This document shows positions 31,275-33,101 of a stretch of DNA of 33,101 nt, one piece after another; position 1 is the stretch's first letter; every line of letters starts with the position of its first letter. A program made the translations under genes and the position numbers. The stretch lies in the NCBI GenBank assembly GCA_047635375.1, contig JBLIKP010000015.1:1-33101 (forward strand), written 5' to 3'. This stretch comes from JBLIKP01 sp047635375 (GTDB lineage: Bacteria; Bacteroidota; Bacteroidia; Sphingobacteriales; Sphingobacteriaceae). A model generated the notes under the pieces. It did not search any database, was not told the DNA's origin, and saw nothing but the letters and a program-made list of their open reading frames with translations.

Positions 31275-32060
31275 TTAAATAAATAATTGGCCTCTCAAGA
31301 AAAGCTTCCCTCTTCCCGAAATCTCAACTCTGTCTCCTTTGTAGGTGCAGGTTAAATGACCTTGGCGTTTCGATAATTGCATTGCCGATAAAGTCGTTTT
31401 GTTTAATTTATCACTCCAATAAGGAGTTAAAGTGGTGTGTGCGCTTCCGGTAACCGGGTCTTCATCTATTCCCACCTGTGGTCCGAAAAAACGTGAAACA
31501 AAATCGACGTTTTTGCCTTTCGCCGAAACTATGAGTCCGCGACCGTCGCATTTTTTTAAAGTAGCAAAATCTGGACGGAGATTTTCGAGTTCCTCTTGGG
31601 ATTTAAGGATAATAAGGTAGTCAGTCTTTCCGCGGTAAATTTCCTGGGGTGTTCCTCCTAAGGCTTTGATGTATTTATCCTCCAATTTCGCTTCATTATA
31701 TTTATCGGTCGGGAAGTCCAATGTTAATAGATCATGTTTTTTAGAAACATTAAGCTCTCCACTTTTAAGGCTCATGAATTTTATCGCTTTCGCGGATATT
31801 TTTACTTCATTAAACAATACAAATGCCGAAGCTAACGTGGCATGTCCGCAAAGGTCAACTTCAACTTCTGGGGTAAACCACCTGATTTCCCATGCATCTT
31901 TGTCTTTCACCAAGAATGCCGTTTCGGCAAGATTGTTTTCTTGCGCAATGTTTTGCATAACATCCGCGTCAAGCCATTTTTCAAGCAAACAAACCCCAGC
32001 TGGGTTGCCAGAAAAGGCTGTTTCTGCAAAAGCATCAACTTGAAAAAAGGGGATTTCCAT
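31275..32060 (-). CDS. PhzF family isomerase
   Basis: The 261-residue protein fits the PhzF epimerase/isomerase family with two similar halves. The N-terminal half has V-D-A-F-A-E-T-A-F-S-G-N-P-A-G-V, catalytic E46 in L-A-E-T-A-F and E-V-D-L-C-G-H-A-T-L-A. The C-terminal half has D-E-D-P-V-T-G-S-A-H. Most members outside phenazine clusters have unknown substrates, and no other phenazine gene is here, so phenazine production should not be inferred. It is the first gene of a likely three-gene transcript with the NHL and PIG-L-like genes. It is divergent from the SRPBCC gene, with 104 bases between the two starts. Confidence 0.9.
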   Translation of the reverse strand: MEIPFFQVDAFAETAFSGNPAGVCLLEKWLDADVMQNIAQENNLAETAFLVKDKDAWEIRWFTPEVEVDLCGHATLASAFVLFNEVKISAKAIKFMSLKSGELNVSKKHDLLTLDFPTDKYNEAKLEDKYIKALGGTPQEIYRGKTDYLIILKSQEELENLRPDFATLKKCDGRGLIVSAKGKNVDFVSRFFGPQVGIDEDPVTGSAHTTLTPYWSDKLNKTTLSAMQLSKRQGHLTCTYKGDRVEISGRGKLFLRGQLFI

Positions 32061-32114
32061 GGCGATAGAATAAATTTTGAATTGATGAAATTAAGGGAGA
32101 GGATGATTATTTCC

Positions 32115-32122
32115 TAATTTTG
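32115..32122 (+). promoter_or_regulatory. Putative -7 box of the SRPBCC gene
   Basis: TAATTTTG matches TAnnTTTG exactly, 42 bases before the ATG at 32165. The nearest upstream TTG (32082-32084) is 30 bases away, longer than the usual spacing, so only the -7 element is supported. Confidence 0.3.
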
Positions 32123-32164
32123 TCAGATATTTAAAGAGATTCAAAAACCTTAAAAAAAACACCC

Positions 32165-32740
32165 ATGAAAGTATTAAAGTACATTTTAGCTGGATTAGTT
32201 CTTATTGTCCTATTATTAGTGATTTTGGGATTGGTAAAAAAGGAGCTGAAATATTCTACAACTGTAACCATTGAAAAGCCAATTGAGCATGTTTGGGATG
32301 TTTTAATGGATCATGAATTGGCTCCTGAATGGTTAAAAGGAATTACGAAATACGAAATTGTTTCAGGCGAAATGGGAGCCGAAGGAAGTGTGTATATGGT
32401 TTATTTCAACGAAGATGGCGAAGAGATCGTAATGGAAGAAACCGCATTGGAAATCGTTAAAAATGAACGATACAAGTTTGCCCTTACCAATCCCGTAATG
32501 AGCTCAACCATTGAGATTAACCTAGTTAGTATTGATGAGAATACAACTGAATTAACTTCGTCAACCGTAGCTAAAGGCGCGCATGTGGTTTGGAATGCGG
32601 TTTTCTACATAATGAAAAGCAATTTTGTGGGAAGAGATAAATTGACTTATGGTTTTTTAAAGACCTTAGTCGAAAAAACTCCAGAAAAAGTAGAAGAGCC
32701 CGCAGAAGAAATTCTAGACGAAGAAACAATTATGGAATAA
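32165..32740 (+). CDS. SRPBCC (START-like) family membrane-anchored protein
   Basis: The 191-residue protein starts with one membrane helix (~5-24), then a START/polyketide-cyclase-like domain (~30-165). That domain begins Y-S-T-T-V-T-I-E-K-P-I-E-H-V-W-D-V-L and has W-L-K-G-I-T-K-Y-E-I-V-S-G-E-M-G-A-E-G-S and E-T-A-L-E-I-V-K-N-E-R-Y motifs. The C-terminus is an acidic tail rich in Glu. Such domains bind hydrophobic ligands or partner proteins; no specific function can be assigned. Its stop overlaps by 11 bases the 3' end of the convergent MutS-family gene. Confidence 0.85.
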   Translation: MKVLKYILAGLVLIVLLLVILGLVKKELKYSTTVTIEKPIEHVWDVLMDHELAPEWLKGITKYEIVSGEMGAEGSVYMVYFNEDGEEIVMEETALEIVKNERYKFALTNPVMSSTIEINLVSIDENTTELTSSTVAKGAHVVWNAVFYIMKSNFVGRDKLTYGFLKTLVEKTPEKVEEPAEEILDEETIME

Positions 32741-33101
32741 TATCCATTTTTTGCATAAGCCAGGTAGCATTTTTGTTTTTTGCAATCCCTGGTTTTAATA
32801 GATAGTCGAAAAATAGGTTGTCTTCTCTAATTTCGCTTTCAAAGCAAATGTTATTTATGTTTTCATGACTTAATGTTAGGTTACCTAATGAAAGATCATG
32901 CGTTGCGACAAAGGTTAACGATGGGATTTTAGAAATACGTTCGATGTATTTTTGAGATCCCATCGTTTTATCATCAGAATTAGTTCCTCGTAGCATCTCA
33001 TCAATCAAAACTAAGGCAGGCCCACTTTTAAGGTTATCCAAAATTGATTTCAATCTATCAAGCTCTGCCTTGAAATAAGAAGTTTGCTGATTTAAAGAGT
33101 C
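32730..33101 (-). CDS. MutS-family ATPase, C-terminal part, cut by window edge
   Basis: The reading frame continues to the last base of the window, giving 123 codons of the 3' end. The visible part is the MutS ATPase domain V: D-S-L-N-Q-Q-T-S-Y-F-K-A-E-L before the Walker B A-L-V-L-I-D-E-M-L-R-G-T-N-S, then T-M-G-S-Q-K-Y and A-T-H-D (switch His). The short segment after ATHD suggests a MutS-related protein of the kind common in Bacteroidota rather than MutS1 or MutS2, but the N-terminal domains needed to decide are outside. A TTG at 33053 is not a real start. It ends 11 bases inside the convergent SRPBCC gene. Confidence 0.88.
   Translation of the reverse strand, partial: DSLNQQTSYFKAELDRLKSILDNLKSGPALVLIDEMLRGTNSDDKTMGSQKYIERISKIPSLTFVATHDLSLGNLTLSHENINNICFESEIREDNLFFDYLLKPGIAKNKNATWLMQKMDIIP

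Noticed and set aside
31666..32043. Plus-strand ORF of 125 codons opposite the phzF-like gene
   Set aside because: It is a shadow of the PhzF reading frame with no independent support.
31275..32060. Phenazine biosynthesis cluster
   Set aside because: Only a PhzF-family protein is present; such proteins are widespread and no other phenazine gene is nearby.

Overview
The window comes from a low-GC member of the Bacteroidota. Several independent signs agree. There is an alternative complex III (act) operon fused to an aa3 oxidase operon, a C-terminal type IX secretion sorting domain, and a CarboxypepD_reg plus plug plus beta-barrel receptor. Promoter boxes follow the TTG / TAnnTTTG type, and start codons have A/T-rich leaders with almost no Shine-Dalgarno sequences. 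Futalosine-pathway menaquinone genes (mqnB, mqnD) suggest a lineage outside the typical Flavobacteriaceae, such as a Cytophagales-like or Cryomorphaceae-like group, but the sequence does not settle this. No rRNA, tRNA, insertion sequence, CRISPR array or prophage was seen.

Layout. Bases 1-2439 hold the 3' part of an outer-membrane TolB-propeller/D15-barrel protein. Bases 2500-4743 encode a membrane-anchored patatin-like hydrolase, which meets an oppositely oriented lipoprotein gene (4740-5267). A 316-base regulatory gap with a plausible promoter precedes the respiratory block on the + strand (5591-22121). Its order is actA-actB-actC-actD-actE-actF (menaquinol:cytochrome c oxidoreductase), coxB-coxA (aa3 oxidase core), ctaA-ctaB (heme A synthesis), two subunit III genes, subunit IV, a SCO copper chaperone, a DUF420 membrane protein and a small CPMC-motif membrane protein. 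A perfect 13-bp hairpin terminator closes the block at 22146-22179. ActE and the N-terminal domain of ActA each carry a c-type heme, so electrons can pass from ActB/ActA to the CuA centre of CoxB inside an ACIII-oxidase supercomplex without a separate soluble carrier gene in this window.

Downstream are a DUF2461 gene, a minus-strand pair encoding a PTPS-type pterin synthase and GTP cyclohydrolase I, and a plus-strand run mqnB-mqnD-hldD. MqnB/MqnD make menaquinone precursors, and menaquinol is the expected substrate of the act complex. A minus-strand TonB-receptor-like gene follows, with a striking 16-bp perfect inverted repeat lying over its putative -7 box. Next come a 65-codon remnant of an AlkD-type DNA alkylation repair gene, and a minus-strand trio phzF-like / NHL-repeat T9SS cargo / PIG-L-like lipoprotein. 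The right edge holds an SRPBCC gene and the 3' end of a MutS-family ATPase gene.

No clearly new multi-gene system is evident. The points most worth a second look are the decayed alkD fragment, the inverted repeat at 28941-28977, the PTPS-II-type signature, the PIG-L protein lacking its catalytic Asp, the CuA-domain insertion in CoxB, the His-to-Asn change in CtaA, the full four-cysteine motif in the ActB N-terminal domain, and the uncharacterised CPMC protein.
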